Shown: positions 1-8,912 of the stretch, one piece after another
Layout: the number at the start of each line of letters is the position of its first letter
How positions within the stretch are numbered: the stretch's first letter is position 1
Origin: Lujinxingia vulgaris
GTDB lineage: Bacteria; Myxococcota_A; Bradymonadia; Bradymonadales; Bradymonadaceae
Assembly (NCBI RefSeq): GCF_007997015.1
Contig: NZ_VOSM01000007.1
Location: 124,001-188,000, forward strand
Length of the DNA: 64,000 bases
Direction of reading: 5' to 3'
Notes under the pieces: generated by a model
What the model saw: the letters and a program-made list of their open reading frames with translations, nothing else
Told to the model about the DNA's origin: nothing
The model's database searches: none
Translations under genes and position numbers: made by a program

Positions 1-1
1 T

Positions 2-76
2 CTGGTGGCGACGATGGTGCTGGGTGTGGGGCGACGCCGTCGCCGCCAATCTGACGATGATGCGCGCTGCGCTTGA
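2..76 (+). CDS. C-terminal end of an upstream gene (partial)
   Basis: An open frame enters from the left edge and stops with TGA at 74-76. The 24 visible residues are a hydrophobic stretch (LVATMVLGVG) followed by five arginines and a short polar tail. That is the layout of a C-terminal membrane anchor or sorting tail, as in MYXO-CTERM-like proteins, which another protein in this window (amidase, 59928-62318) also carries. The fragment is too short to name, and the frame could be a chance one. Confidence 0.35.
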   Translation: MVATMVLGVGRRRRRQSDDDARCA

Positions 77-129
77 ACCTTATTCAATCTCTTCATGCTG
101 TCTTTTGCAGACGCTCAAGGAGCCTGCTG

Positions 130-870
130 ATGAACCTCCCCAACCGAGCTCGCCGCATCTTCGGCCCGCTCGTCAGTGCCAGTGTCGTGATGATGGCCGC
201 CACGCTGTGGGCGGCCTCGGCCAGCGCGCAGTCGCCGGCCAATGGTTTTTTTGAGTTTAAGGGTGGCGCGTACCGCCCGATGGTCGACCAGGAGTTCGGC
301 GAGGGGGGCGGCCCCTTTGAGGCGTTCTTCGGGGGCGACTCGATGTTTCTGGGGGAGGTGCAGTACGACCACCACCTCTGGGATGGCTTTGGGAAACTGG
401 GCCTGGCGTTTAACGCCGGCTACGGCTCGGTGAGCGGGCGTCTGCGCCTGCCCGACGGCGCGGAGGTGGATCTGACCGATGAGGCGCGTTTCCGGGTTAT
501 TCCGCTGCGCGCCGGGCTGGTGTACCGCTACGACTACAGCGCGCTGCATCACCGCATCCCGCTGGTGCCCAAGCTCGCTGCCGGGCTCGACTACCACCTC
601 TGGCGCGTGGTCGGGGCCGATGGCGAGACCGCGGGCACGGAAGCGCAACGCGCCTCGGGGGGTAAGTTCGGCTGGCACGTTACCGCCGGTCTGAACTTCC
701 ACCTGGACTTCATCGACGAGGGTAGCGCGGCGGCCTTTGATATGAGCTGGGGCATCAACAACTCGTATCTTTTTGCCGAATACACCTGGGCCAACGTCGA
801 CAACTTTGGCGGCGAAGGCATCGACCTGAGCGCGCGTCATTTCGCGTTCGGGCTGGCGTTTGAGTACTGA
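130..870 (+). CDS. Outer-membrane beta-barrel protein (MXAN_2562-like)
   Basis: A 246-residue secreted protein. Residues 1-34 form a signal peptide ending in ASAQ. The rest alternates aromatic and polar residues in short amphipathic strands (for example FFEFKGGAYRPM) and ends with LAFEY, a terminal aromatic as expected for a barrel strand inserted by the Bam machinery. The size and the motif near the mature N-terminus resemble the MXAN_2562 family of myxobacterial barrels. The start at 130 is chosen because AAGGAG lies at 117-122, seven bases upstream; a longer frame from 73 would put polar residues ahead of the signal. The pore or adhesion role is unknown. A 10-bp-arm palindrome (878-898) follows the stop. 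Confidence 0.75.
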   Translation: MNLPNRARRIFGPLVSASVVMMAATLWAASASAQSPANGFFEFKGGAYRPMVDQEFGEGGGPFEAFFGGDSMFLGEVQYDHHLWDGFGKLGLAFNAGYGSVSGRLRLPDGAEVDLTDEARFRVIPLRAGLVYRYDYSALHHRIPLVPKLAAGLDYHLWRVVGADGETAGTEAQRASGGKFGWHVTAGLNFHLDFIDEGSAAAFDMSWGINNSYLFAEYTWANVDNFGGEGIDLSARHFAFGLAFEY

Positions 871-877
871 GTGTGAG

Positions 878-898
878 GGCGCCTCTTAAAGAGGCGCC
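878..898 (+). terminator. Hairpin after the barrel gene
   Basis: A near-perfect palindrome with arms GGCGCCTCTT and AAGAGGCGCC lies just after the stop codon at 870. It lacks a following T-run, so it may be a 3' stabilising hairpin or a weak terminator ahead of truA. Confidence 0.4.
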
Positions 899-924
899 TC
901 AAGGCTCAGCGGCAGGAGCACCCG

Positions 925-1737
925 ATGGTGCGAATCAGGCTGCATATCGCGTATCGGGGAACGGCGTACCACGGCTGGCAGATCCAGCCCGAAGACCGCA
1001 CGGTGGAGGGGGAGCTGACCCGGGCGGTGAAGACGGTGCTGGCCACGGATGCGCCGGTGAAGGTGCAGGGCGCAAGCCGCACCGACGCCGGGGTGCACGC
1101 GCTGGGGCAGGTGGCGCATGTAGACCATGAGAGCCCCAGGCGGCTGTGGGATTTTGTGCGCGCGCTCAACGCGCTGACCGACGATGATATCTGCGTGACC
1201 CGCGCCGAGCTTGCTGGCGAGGGCTTTCATGCGCGGCATTCGGCCCGCGGCAAGATCTACCGCTACCGCATCTGGAACCACCGCTTTAACCACCCCTTTT
1301 TAGGCGATCGGGTCTGGCAGATGGGAAGCCGGCTGGACCTGGGGCTGATGCGTCAGGCCGCAGCGAGGATGGTGGGGACCCATGACTTCGGGGGCTTTCG
1401 GACCGCGGGCTGCGACAGCCCGACGACGGTGCGGGAGATGCGCCGCATTGAGGTGATTGAGGCCGGCCCCTCGATGCTGGAGGTGGAGGTCGAGGGCACG
1501 GCCTTTCTCAAGCATATGGTGCGCATCATGGTGGGCACGCTTGTGGATATCGGCACCGGGCGCATGGCGCTGGAGCGTCTCGATGAGGTCTTTGAGACTG
1601 GCGAGCGTCGGCTGGCCGGCCAGACGGCACCGGCCTGCGGGCTGACCCTGGAGCGTGTGTTTTACCCGGATTATCCCTGGGAGGATCCGCAGCCGGAGCT
1701 CGGCGGTGCTTACCTCTCGGAGGTGGGGGAGGGCTGA
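925..1737 (+). CDS. truA: tRNA pseudouridine(38-40) synthase TruA
   Basis: 270 residues, the normal TruA length. The enzyme isomerises uridines 38-40 in the anticodon arm of many tRNAs. The catalytic aspartate sits at about residue 54 in the signature SRTDAGVHALGQ, and the N-terminal YRGTAYHGWQ is also typical. AGGAG at 913-917 supports the ATG at 925. The last 28 bases overlap the end of the convergent lipoprotein gene 1710-3383, so there is no room for a separate terminator between them. Confidence 0.95.
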   Translation: MVRIRLHIAYRGTAYHGWQIQPEDRTVEGELTRAVKTVLATDAPVKVQGASRTDAGVHALGQVAHVDHESPRRLWDFVRALNALTDDDICVTRAELAGEGFHARHSARGKIYRYRIWNHRFNHPFLGDRVWQMGSRLDLGLMRQAAARMVGTHDFGGFRTAGCDSPTTVREMRRIEVIEAGPSMLEVEVEGTAFLKHMVRIMVGTLVDIGTGRMALERLDEVFETGERRLAGQTAPACGLTLERVFYPDYPWEDPQPELGGAYLSEVGEG

Positions 1738-3383
1738 GCGCTGGCTTCGGGAGCCGGCGCTGGTTGAGGCGCGGCGTTTTGCTCGGCCACAAACGCGCTC
1801 TGTTCTTCTTTGCTCATCAGGGGGTAGCGCTGGCGCACCGGCTCCAGGTTGACGGTGATGTTGCGCTCGTCGCGGGTTTTCTGGACGAACTCCTGGTTAA
1901 AGCGCTGCGCGTTTCGGGCCATAAAGGTCTCGCGGAAGGCTTCGCGCTCGGCCTCGAACGCGTCGCGCTCGGCGCGGCTGCGGTCGACCATGCGGAAGAC
2001 GTAGACGTCGTCGCGCGACTGCACCGGGGCGTTGACCGTGGGGTTGTTAAGCGTCAGTGAGGCGGTGGCCTGAACGACGTCTTCGACAAGCCCGATGCCC
2101 GGCACAAGGCCGCGGCCCTGAAGCGAGAAGGGCTCGGAGCGCACCGCTTCAAAGCCGGCGTTTTCAAGCTCGGTGACCATCGTCTCGATCTGGGCGTCGC
2201 TCAGCGCCTCGCCAACCGGAAATTTTTCCATGATGCCCAGGGCGGGCTCCAGGCGTCGGCGCGCCGAGTCGACCACCCCGCGGCTGCGCAGCAGGTGGGA
2301 GGCGATTTCGCGCTTGAGGGGGCGAGTCAACTCGAGGGGTTGTGGGGGTATGCGCTCGAGCACTTTGTAGGCGTACTGGCCGCGGGGGCCGCTCATCTCA
2401 AAGCCGATGTCTTTTGCGTCTTCTTCAAAGATCGCCGGGTTCTCGGGTTTGATCAGGAAGGCTTCCGGGCGCAGCTCCAGGCCCAGGCCGGCGGCGATGG
2501 CCTCGGCGTCTTCGCCGGCTTCCAGGCGTCGGGCAGCCTCGCGCACCGCCTCGGGCTTATCGCCGCCTTTGGGGCGGAGCACGGTCAGGCGCGCGGTCTC
2601 CGGGCGCATGTAGCGCTGGGGGTTGTCGCGGTAGTAGGCCTCGATCTCGTCGGCCATCGCCACCACGGCCTCATCGATCTCGCGGCTGGTGGGGGTGTTG
2701 GTGCCGCGCACGACGACCAGCGTGGCGGTGTCGTTGGCGGCCTCGTAGATGGCCCAGAGGGCCTCATCGTCAAAACGCTCGACCAGCTGCTGATGGACCT
2801 TTTCGGCGTAGACCATGTCGTCGACCAGGTGGCGGACGTCGTCTTCGCTTAAGCCGGCCTCATTGAGGTGTTTGCGCAGCGTGGCGCTCTCGTCGCTCTC
2901 TTCGAAGAGGGGCAAAAATGGCGCGAGCTGCTCCTGCTCGCGCACAAGTTTGATGCGATCTTCGGGGGTGATGCTCAGCTCCCACTCCTCGGCAGCCAGG
3001 CGCATCACCTTAAAGTGCAGCAGGTTGTTGACCAGGCTGGACTGGGCCTGCGGGGTGCGAAACCAGCGCTCGTCGGGCGCGGCAAAGGAGCCGTCTTCGC
3101 CGCGGGGGGCGAAGATGCGCAGGCGATCCACAGCTTTTTCCACCTCACCCAGGGTCAGCGAGACGCCTTCGCCACGGATGACCTCGGAGGTGGGGGCGGG
3201 GGGATCGGCGGGGTGTTCGGCTGAGTTATCAGCCGAAGCCTCCTGCGCGGCGGAGGTGTTCTCCGGGGCGCTCTCCTCGGAGCTGTCGCAGGCGGCCAGC
3301 ACCAGGGCCAGCGCTAAAGCCAGCGAGGGCAGGGGGAGGCCGGGGCGGAAGGGATGTCGTCGTCGCGTCGAGCTTGCGCGCAT
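1710..3383 (-). CDS. Parvulin/SurA-like peptidyl-prolyl isomerase lipoprotein
   Basis: 557 residues with a lipobox (LVLAAC, Cys about 32), so probably a membrane-anchored periplasmic protein. A Ser/Glu/Pro-rich spacer follows, then a helical N-terminal region of the SurA/PpiD type (about 75-210). Two parvulin-like segments come next: about 265-350 (ends with YAYKVLERI) and about 400-480 (ends with VYVFRMVDR), both matching the end of a PpiC domain where the usual sequence is like GYHIIKV. The tail is Ala/Pro-rich. A role in outer-membrane protein folding is inferred from the family. The parvulin domains are divergent and may be chaperone-only. It converges on and overlaps truA by 28 bp. Confidence 0.7.
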   Translation of the reverse strand: MRASSTRRRHPFRPGLPLPSLALALALVLAACDSSEESAPENTSAAQEASADNSAEHPADPPAPTSEVIRGEGVSLTLGEVEKAVDRLRIFAPRGEDGSFAAPDERWFRTPQAQSSLVNNLLHFKVMRLAAEEWELSITPEDRIKLVREQEQLAPFLPLFEESDESATLRKHLNEAGLSEDDVRHLVDDMVYAEKVHQQLVERFDDEALWAIYEAANDTATLVVVRGTNTPTSREIDEAVVAMADEIEAYYRDNPQRYMRPETARLTVLRPKGGDKPEAVREAARRLEAGEDAEAIAAGLGLELRPEAFLIKPENPAIFEEDAKDIGFEMSGPRGQYAYKVLERIPPQPLELTRPLKREIASHLLRSRGVVDSARRRLEPALGIMEKFPVGEALSDAQIETMVTELENAGFEAVRSEPFSLQGRGLVPGIGLVEDVVQATASLTLNNPTVNAPVQSRDDVYVFRMVDRSRAERDAFEAEREAFRETFMARNAQRFNQEFVQKTRDERNITVNLEPVRQRYPLMSKEEQSAFVAEQNAAPQPAPAPEASAQPSPTSER

Positions 3384-3622
3384 GGGGACTCTCTGTTAGG
3401 AGGGGGCTCGCGTGAGCGGCCCTGAAAATTCAGGCGACCTTTCGCGAAGTGACCTTGCCACGGTGTGCCGTGGCGCTCAACAAACGATCGGTGCGCCTGT
3501 GTTCCGAAGACTCGGAGGGCGCGCCCGCGGTGGCTGCCATAGCAGCGTCGCCCCCCATGGCTGCTCCCAGCCCGGAGGCGAAGGCTCAGGGCGGCGCCGT
3601 ACTTTCAAAAGGGAGACCTGTT

Positions 3623-3976
3623 ATGGCCAAGAAAACCCCGCTGCAGATTGTCAAAGATGAGTTCGGTTCCAAAGCGGCGCTCGCTGAAAAGGTGATCGCG
3701 GTGCTCGATCGTCCCGAAGACGAGGAAGAAGCCCAGGCGTTTGAGCATGGCGTCAAGACCATGAGCAACACCAAGCTGCTTCGTCTGTGGAACGCCCACC
3801 AGCTTGTCAGCAGCAAGTTCGGCACCAAGGCCGAGCTGGTTGACGCCATCACCAAGGCGCGCTTCAAAGGCGGCAACGAAGACTACGCCCGCAAGCTGGG
3901 CACCTTCACCCTGCCCAAGCTTCTGGATGTGGCGCGTCAGCACAACCTGATCAAGATCAGCGAGCTTTCTCGCTAA
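3623..3976 (+). CDS. Small Rho_N/SAP-like protein, function unknown
   Basis: 117 residues, Lys-rich and helical with no signal peptide. Two related segments are visible: EFGSKAALAEKVI near the N-terminus and KFGTKAELVDAIT in the middle, followed by another helix pair. The pattern of short helices with GTKAELVD resembles SAP or Rho N-terminal nucleic-acid-binding folds, so DNA or RNA binding is a guess. The ATG at 3623 is preceded by GGGAG at 3611-3615; the frame is open upstream to 3449 but with non-typical composition. A strong terminator follows at 3992-4025, so the gene is probably transcribed alone and may be abundant. Confidence 0.7.
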   Translation: MAKKTPLQIVKDEFGSKAALAEKVIAVLDRPEDEEEAQAFEHGVKTMSNTKLLRLWNAHQLVSSKFGTKAELVDAITKARFKGGNEDYARKLGTFTLPKLLDVARQHNLIKISELSR

Positions 3977-3991
3977 AGCACCTGTGGCACC

Positions 3992-4025
3992 CGCCCGCGC
4001 TTCGTCCTGAAGCGCGGGCGTTTTT
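3992..4025 (+). terminator. Rho-independent terminator
   Basis: Perfect 12-bp stem (CGCCCGCGCTTC with GAAGCGCGGGCG), loop GTCCT, followed by TTTTT. It ends the small gene at 3623-3976. Confidence 0.9.
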
Positions 4026-4501
4026 CTCTCTGGCGCACGCTCCTCTGCGTCCCTCCCTGCGAAATCCCCCCGCAACATAGTTGTGTTTGAGCCGCCAACA
4101 GACTACACTGTTGGGGCTTTATCGTGCGCCGGGCACGACGAGCTGAGCTGCGCGCAAACGATGGAATGCGGCGCGTTTAGGCAGGGTTACTCCCTCCTCG
4201 TAGCTCAGCGTTGTCGACTTGTCCAGCGCTCTCTCAGTCCCCCCAGCGCCGGTGGAATGTGCGTCCTCGCCATAGAGCCCAACGCTTGTACCCCGAACCC
4301 CTCGGGAGGCGCCAAACCCCGAGCGCTCCGCCCGCGCTCATTCCGTTTGAAGATGTGACATCGGCCTGGCGAGTTGGGCCCGTGCGCACTCCAGCGGCGA
4401 ATCGGCATCGTACAGGGCCCCGGCCCCATCGCCTCGTTGAGCGATGGCGTCGTCAGTTGCAGGCCCTCGCCACACAGCCTCATTGGTAAGGAGAAGTCAA
4501 G
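4026..4501. other. Intergenic leader region upstream of the CarD gene
   Basis: No convincing gene. Two hairpins are visible: 4090-4118 (AGCC + CCAACAG pairing with CTGTTGG + GGCT, one-base bulge, followed by TTTAT) and 4122-4138 (TCGTGC with GCACGA). The rest, about 360 nt before the GTG at 4502, has no recognised promoter or riboswitch and may hold the promoter and 5' leader of the CarD-family gene. Confidence 0.4.
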
Positions 4502-4990
4502 GTGACCCCGTTTAAGGTTGGAGATAAGGCCGTCTACCCCGCACAGGGGGTGGCGGAGGTGGTGGGCATCGACACCAAAGAGATCATGGGCACGAGCCAG
4601 ACCTTCTACGTGCTGCGCGTGATGGACTCGGACAAGCGCATCATGATCCCGGTCAATAACGTCAAAAACGTCGGGCTGCGCAGCGTGATGACCCCCTCGG
4701 AGCTTGATGAGGTCTACGACATTCTGCGCGAGCGCGACGTGGACCTGAACCAGCAGACCTGGAACCGGCGCTACCGCGCCTACCTGGAGAAGATCCAGAC
4801 GGGCAGCCCCTACGAGATCGCCGCGGTGCTGCGCGATCTTAACCTGCTGAAGTTCCACAAGGCCCTGAGCTTTGGCGAGCGTAAGATGCTCGATAAGGCG
4901 CGGCGTTTGCTGGTGCAGGAGATGGCCGTGGCCAAAGACGCCTCCGAGGAGGCGGTGATGGAAGAACTCGAGCACATCTTCACGGCCTGA
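4502..4990 (+). CDS. CarD/CdnL-family transcription regulator
   Basis: 162 residues, matching CdnL/CarD-type RNA polymerase-binding proteins. The N-terminal RNAP-interaction domain (about 1-60) has the hallmark FKVGDKAVYPAQGVAEV, and the C-terminal part is all-helical (about 65-162) with NLLKFHKALSFGERKMLDKA. Family members bind the RNAP beta subunit and stabilise open promoter complexes, notably at rRNA promoters. The start is GTG, supported by AAGGAG at 4488-4493. It is a single gene with a bidirectional terminator after it (5056-5096). It lacks the TRCF ATPase and the HMGA-like tail of large CarD proteins, so it is closer to CdnL. Confidence 0.92.
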   Translation: MTPFKVGDKAVYPAQGVAEVVGIDTKEIMGTSQTFYVLRVMDSDKRIMIPVNNVKNVGLRSVMTPSELDEVYDILRERDVDLNQQTWNRRYRAYLEKIQTGSPYEIAAVLRDLNLLKFHKALSFGERKMLDKARRLLVQEMAVAKDASEEAVMEELEHIFTA

Positions 4991-5055
4991 TTTTTTCGCT
5001 CAGGAAAGCGCGTTGTGTGGCGTGAGTGCGACACAGCAGACGTTTTCGAAAGCAC

Positions 5056-5096
5056 AAAAAAGCCGACGCCCCCCAGTTGGGAGCGTCGGCTTTTTT
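5056..5096. terminator. Bidirectional terminator between convergent genes
   Basis: AAAAAA-GCCGACGC ... GCGTCGGC-TTTTTT. The A-run and T-run on either side allow it to serve both the CarD gene and the minus-strand lipoprotein that ends at 5119. Confidence 0.9.
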
Positions 5097-5118
5097 GTAT
5101 CTGAATGCCTGCGCTAGC

Positions 5119-6360
5119 TTAGAGGCCGGCACCCAGGGTCAGGCAGATACCGATCTCTTCGTTTTCATCGCCGGAAGGAAAGCAGGGAGAGCCGTCGGCG
5201 CAGTCGTTGGCGTTGAGGCGGCAAATCTGCAGGCAGACACCGTCGGCGTTGGGAGTAAAGCCCGCTTCGGCGCAGACGAGCGCATCGCCGCCGCAGATGG
5301 CCGAAGATGTATCGCAGGCGTCATTGGCCGAGGTGTTGGCGTTGGGGCCCGGGTCCACACACACGCCGGTGTTGGGGCCGGCGGGCAGGCACACATCTTC
5401 GCCCTCGCAGTCCCCATAACCTCCGAAGGGCCGGCACGAGGCGCGGCAGATGCCCTGGACGCAGAGCCCGCCGTCGGCGCAGCTAAAGGGCTCGTCTTCG
5501 TCGCACTCTTCGCCAATCTCTTCATCGTCGCTGGTGGGGACGCAGAGGCCAAAGCCGCCGTCGTGCTCATAGGCCACGCAGGTCATGTCGTCGGTGGCGC
5601 AGCGAGCGCCCTGCTCGCAGTTGGAGAGGCAGACCCCGTTGGGCTGGCCTTCTTCGAGGTAGCAGTGGGTGTTGGGCGCCGGGCAGCTCGAGGAGGGATT
5701 GGAGCGATCGCCGTTGCAGATCCCCAGACAGGTCAGCTCGCCATTGCCCTCGAAGTTGGTGCAGATAAAGCCGTTGGCGACCTGGCCTTCAACCTCGCAG
5801 GGCTGGTCCTGGAAGTTGCAGACCTCGGGGTCGATGTCGATGCACTGGCATTCGTTGCAGATCTGGTCATCGCCGCAGCCGTCCTCACAGCAGGGGGCCT
5901 GCTCGCGCGGCAGGCACTCGCCGCGGTCTTCGGCGCAGAACTCGTTTTCGACGCAGTGCACGGGCACCCATGCGGTCTGACCGTCGGGGGCGGCGTCGCA
6001 GCGCAGCGCGGTCTGCTCATCGGCGCAGGCGCGATCACCTTCGTCGCAGGTGCCGGGGATGATGTCGGTGTCCGGCTCAAAGGAGTCCGGCAGATCCGAG
6101 TCCGGCGTATCGGCGTCAGGAAGATCGGTGTCCGGCGTATCTGCGTCGGGAAGATCGCTGTCGGGAAGATCGGCGTCGAGCGAGCTCATCGGGCGGCAGC
6201 GGCGCTGGGTGCACACCAGGCCTTCGACGCAGTCCTGGTCGAAGCGGCACTCCTGGCCGGGGAGTTGCTGGCGGGCTTCAAAGTCGATGCCGCAGCCGGA
6301 GAGCGCGAGCATCAGAAGCGAGATGGCGAGCAGCCAGAGAGAACGGGGGAGGTGGTTCAT
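5119..6360 (-). CDS. Cysteine-rich lipoprotein with Asp-Pro repeat linker
   Basis: 413 residues. The lipobox is LALSGC (Cys 23). A short disulfide-type segment comes first, then an acidic linker of about residues 60-97 built from tandem LPDxD / TPDxD pentamers. The remainder has dozens of cysteines in spacings such as CxxDxxC and CxxGxC, like the EGF/disulfide-knot surface lipoproteins common in myxobacteria. No catalytic motif is visible. A surface-exposed binding or structural role is inferred. The linker is encoded by near-identical 15-bp DNA repeats at about 6080-6180 that could vary in copy number. Confidence 0.75.
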   Translation of the reverse strand: MNHLPRSLWLLAISLLMLALSGCGIDFEARQQLPGQECRFDQDCVEGLVCTQRRCRPMSSLDADLPDSDLPDADTPDTDLPDADTPDSDLPDSFEPDTDIIPGTCDEGDRACADEQTALRCDAAPDGQTAWVPVHCVENEFCAEDRGECLPREQAPCCEDGCGDDQICNECQCIDIDPEVCNFQDQPCEVEGQVANGFICTNFEGNGELTCLGICNGDRSNPSSSCPAPNTHCYLEEGQPNGVCLSNCEQGARCATDDMTCVAYEHDGGFGLCVPTSDDEEIGEECDEDEPFSCADGGLCVQGICRASCRPFGGYGDCEGEDVCLPAGPNTGVCVDPGPNANTSANDACDTSSAICGGDALVCAEAGFTPNADGVCLQICRLNANDCADGSPCFPSGDENEEIGICLTLGAGL

Positions 6361-6597
6361 AAAAAAATCCAGAGAAGATGCGCGCGCAGGTCGCGAGAAA
6401 CATCAGGGCGTTGAGGCAGGCGCGCGGCGGTCCGAGGGTATCGTTGAGGTTGTAGTACAGTGTGGGACGTGAAGCAAACAATCGCGCTCGCGGGGCGCTC
6501 GACGGGGGAAGAGCGGCGCTCTAGTCTGGGGGCGAAACGGATGAGGCTGGTGCCGGTGGCAAAAGGCGTCCCCCTTCAAGGGGTTTGCGAGGTTGCT

Positions 6598-8808
6598 GTG
6601 GTCTTTTTGTTTACACTCACGATCTTCTTGAGCGCGCTGCTGCTCTTTATGGTCCAGCCGATGGCGGGGAAGATGCTGCTGCCCTCGCTGGGAGGCACGC
6701 CCGGGGTGTGGAACACCTGCATGATGTTCTTTCAGGCGGTGTTGCTGCTGGGCTACCTCTGGGCGCACGGGGTCTCGCGTTTGCGGGCGCTGCCGCAACT
6801 TCTGCTGCACGCTCTGCTGCTGGTGGCAGCGCTTGTGGCGCTGCCGCTGAGCATGGACCGGATGGCGCTGAGCAGCCCGCTGTTGAACTCGCACCCTAAC
6901 CTCTGGCTGCTGGCGGCGCTGGGGCTGGGCGCGGGGCTCCCCTTTCTGGCGCTCTCAACGACCTCACCCTTGATTCAGGCCTGGTTTGCCCGGCTGAATC
7001 ACCGACGCTCCTCCGACCCTTATTTTCTGTATGCAGCGAGTAACGGAGGGAGTTTGCTGGCGCTGCTGGGCTATCCGCTGCTGGTGGAGCCGGTGTTCGG
7101 GGTGAGCGCGCAGGCGTCTCTGTGGAGTGGAAGTTTTGTGGTGCTGGTGATGCTGCTCCTGGTCTGCGGTGTGGTCACGCTCAAGGTGTCGCCGGGGTAT
7201 CGGGCCGCGCCTGCGCCGGGGATTGAGGCCGCATCAAAACATGCAGTGGCTGCGCCGGCCGACGACGGGGCGACGCCCGAGGTGGACGCGCGCCAGAAGG
7301 TGCTGTGGACGCTTTATGCCTTTGTGCCCTCCAGCCTGATGCTGGGGGTGACGACCTACATCAGCACCGATGTGGCGGCCTTTCCGCTTCTGTGGGTGAT
7401 CCCGCTGGCGATCTACACCGGCTCGTTCATCGTGGTGTTTTCCGCATGGCGCCTGAACCTCTCGGGGATCGGGCGAGTGATGAGTCTGATTGGTACGGCG
7501 CTGCTGGTAGCGTGGATTATGGGGGCGACGCATCCGGCGTGGTTGCTTTTGCCGCTGCATATCATCTTTTTCGGGATGGCGGCGTTGATGGTGCACGGGC
7601 GCCTTGCGGCGTCGCGGCCTTCGGCCGCGCACCTGACGAGCTTTTATCTCTACATGTCGATCGGGGGTTTGCTGGGCGGGGTGTTCAACTCGCTTGTCGC
7701 GCCGCTGATCTTCGATCGCATCTGGGAGTACCCGCTGATGATTATTGTGGCGTGTGCGTTGCGTCCGCAGTCTTTTGCCGACCGAGCCGACCCGGAGCGC
7801 CGGTGGAAACAAGCCGCCCCGGTGGTGGCGACGGTGCTGATGGTGGTGAGCATGGTGGCGCTGGAGCGCCTGGATGTGGCGATGAGTCAGGCCACGGCGG
7901 TGATCTTCTTCGGCATCCCGGCGGTGGTGGCCTACAGCCAGGTGGAGCGGCCGCAAAGGCTGGGGATGGGGCTGATGGGGGTGCTGGTGGCTTCGTCGTT
8001 TTTCGGCGGGACGCTGGGGCAGGTGGTCTTTAAGGAGCGCTCGTTTTTCGGGACAGTGCAGATGGTGGAGACGCCCGCGCTCTACCAGATGATGCACGGG
8101 GGCACGGTGCACGGGCAGGCCATCAAAGATGAGGAGGGCTGCTCGCCATTGGCCTACTACCACCCGCAGGGGCCGACCGGGGCGATCTTTGAGCTCTACC
8201 AGCGCTCGCGCTTGCAGCCGCGCATCGGGGTGTTGGGGCTGGGGCTGGGGGCGCACGCCTGTTACGCGCGCCCTACCGACACGATGACCTTTTATGAGCT
8301 GGACCCCACGGTGGTGGAGGTGGCGCAGCGTTTCGGGCCTGTGGGGCGCTCGCCAGCCGGTGATCTGCGCTATGTGGTGGGCGACGCTCGCATTCAGCTG
8401 GAGCAGGATGAGGTGGCGCCTTACGGGATGCTGATCGTCGATGCGTTCAGCTCCGATGCGATCCCGATTCATCTTCTCACCGTCGAAGCGTTTGCACTCT
8501 ACCTTGAGACGTTGCAGCCGGGCGGGATCCTGGCGGTGCATATCTCCAATCGCTACTTTGACCTGGAGCCCGTGCTGCGCGGACTTTCGGAGGCGCACGG
8601 GCTTGAGCTGAGGCTCTGGGATGATCTTGAACTCAGTGAGGCGCAGCTTGCCAGCGGACAGCAGAGCTCGACCTGGGCGGTGATGACGGCAGACCCGGCG
8701 AAGATCGAGACGCTGCAGGCCATTAAGTCGCAGTGGCGGCCCTCGGAGGGGCCGGCTCTTGTGTGGACCGATGACCACGCCAACGTGCTCAGCGCCTGGC
8801 GGCGCTGA
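6598..8808 (+). CDS. Fused MFS-type membrane / spermidine synthase-like protein
   Basis: About 736 residues. The N-terminal two thirds hold many hydrophobic segments, starting with FTLTIFLSALLLFMVQPMAGKMLLPSLGG, the usual opening of the fused MFS/spermidine synthase family. The C-terminal third is a Rossmann methyltransferase-like domain with VLGLGLGAHA (nucleotide loop), YELDP and DAFSSDAIPIHLLT, the polyamine synthase-type core. The substrate is unknown; many family members have no proven polyamine synthase activity. Start options are 6460, 6541 and a GTG at 6598. GAGG at 6589-6592 and the family N-terminus favour 6598. It is followed by the candidate promoter of the next gene. Confidence 0.8.
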   Translation: MVFLFTLTIFLSALLLFMVQPMAGKMLLPSLGGTPGVWNTCMMFFQAVLLLGYLWAHGVSRLRALPQLLLHALLLVAALVALPLSMDRMALSSPLLNSHPNLWLLAALGLGAGLPFLALSTTSPLIQAWFARLNHRRSSDPYFLYAASNGGSLLALLGYPLLVEPVFGVSAQASLWSGSFVVLVMLLLVCGVVTLKVSPGYRAAPAPGIEAASKHAVAAPADDGATPEVDARQKVLWTLYAFVPSSLMLGVTTYISTDVAAFPLLWVIPLAIYTGSFIVVFSAWRLNLSGIGRVMSLIGTALLVAWIMGATHPAWLLLPLHIIFFGMAALMVHGRLAASRPSAAHLTSFYLYMSIGGLLGGVFNSLVAPLIFDRIWEYPLMIIVACALRPQSFADRADPERRWKQAAPVVATVLMVVSMVALERLDVAMSQATAVIFFGIPAVVAYSQVERPQRLGMGLMGVLVASSFFGGTLGQVVFKERSFFGTVQMVETPALYQMMHGGTVHGQAIKDEEGCSPLAYYHPQGPTGAIFELYQRSRLQPRIGVLGLGLGAHACYARPTDTMTFYELDPTVVEVAQRFGPVGRSPAGDLRYVVGDARIQLEQDEVAPYGMLIVDAFSSDAIPIHLLTVEAFALYLETLQPGGILAVHISNRYFDLEPVLRGLSEAHGLELRLWDDLELSEAQLASGQQSSTWAVMTADPAKIETLQAIKSQWRPSEGPALVWTDDHANVLSAWRR

Positions 8809-8832
8809 GGGCCTGCTTCGGTGGTCGGGCCG

Positions 8833-8861
8833 TTGTCTTCGCCCCGGCCATCTGTTAGAAG
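8833..8861 (+). promoter_or_regulatory. Candidate sigma-70 promoter
   Basis: TTGTCT at 8833-8838, 17-bp spacer, TAGAAG at 8856-8861, about 50 bp upstream of the lipoprotein start at 8913. Pattern match only. Confidence 0.35.
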
Positions 8862-8912
8862 TCGGGGCGGTATTTGGTGCCAGAGATCACCCTGTTGATA
8901 AGCGAGAGACGC

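Noticed and set aside
1710-1737. Possible wrong stop because of truA/lipoprotein overlap
   Set aside because: Both genes retain complete C-terminal ends of family or repeat type; a 28-bp convergent overlap is unremarkable.
4190-4240. tRNA-like start (CTCGTAGCTCAG)
   Set aside because: Only a D-arm-like string is present; there is no acceptor stem or T-loop within 80 bases.
5026-6414. Plus-strand frame opposite the Cys-rich lipoprotein
   Set aside because: Reading is Gly/Ala/Val-rich and low in structure, typical of antisense shadow; the minus strand gives the lipobox and cysteine pattern.
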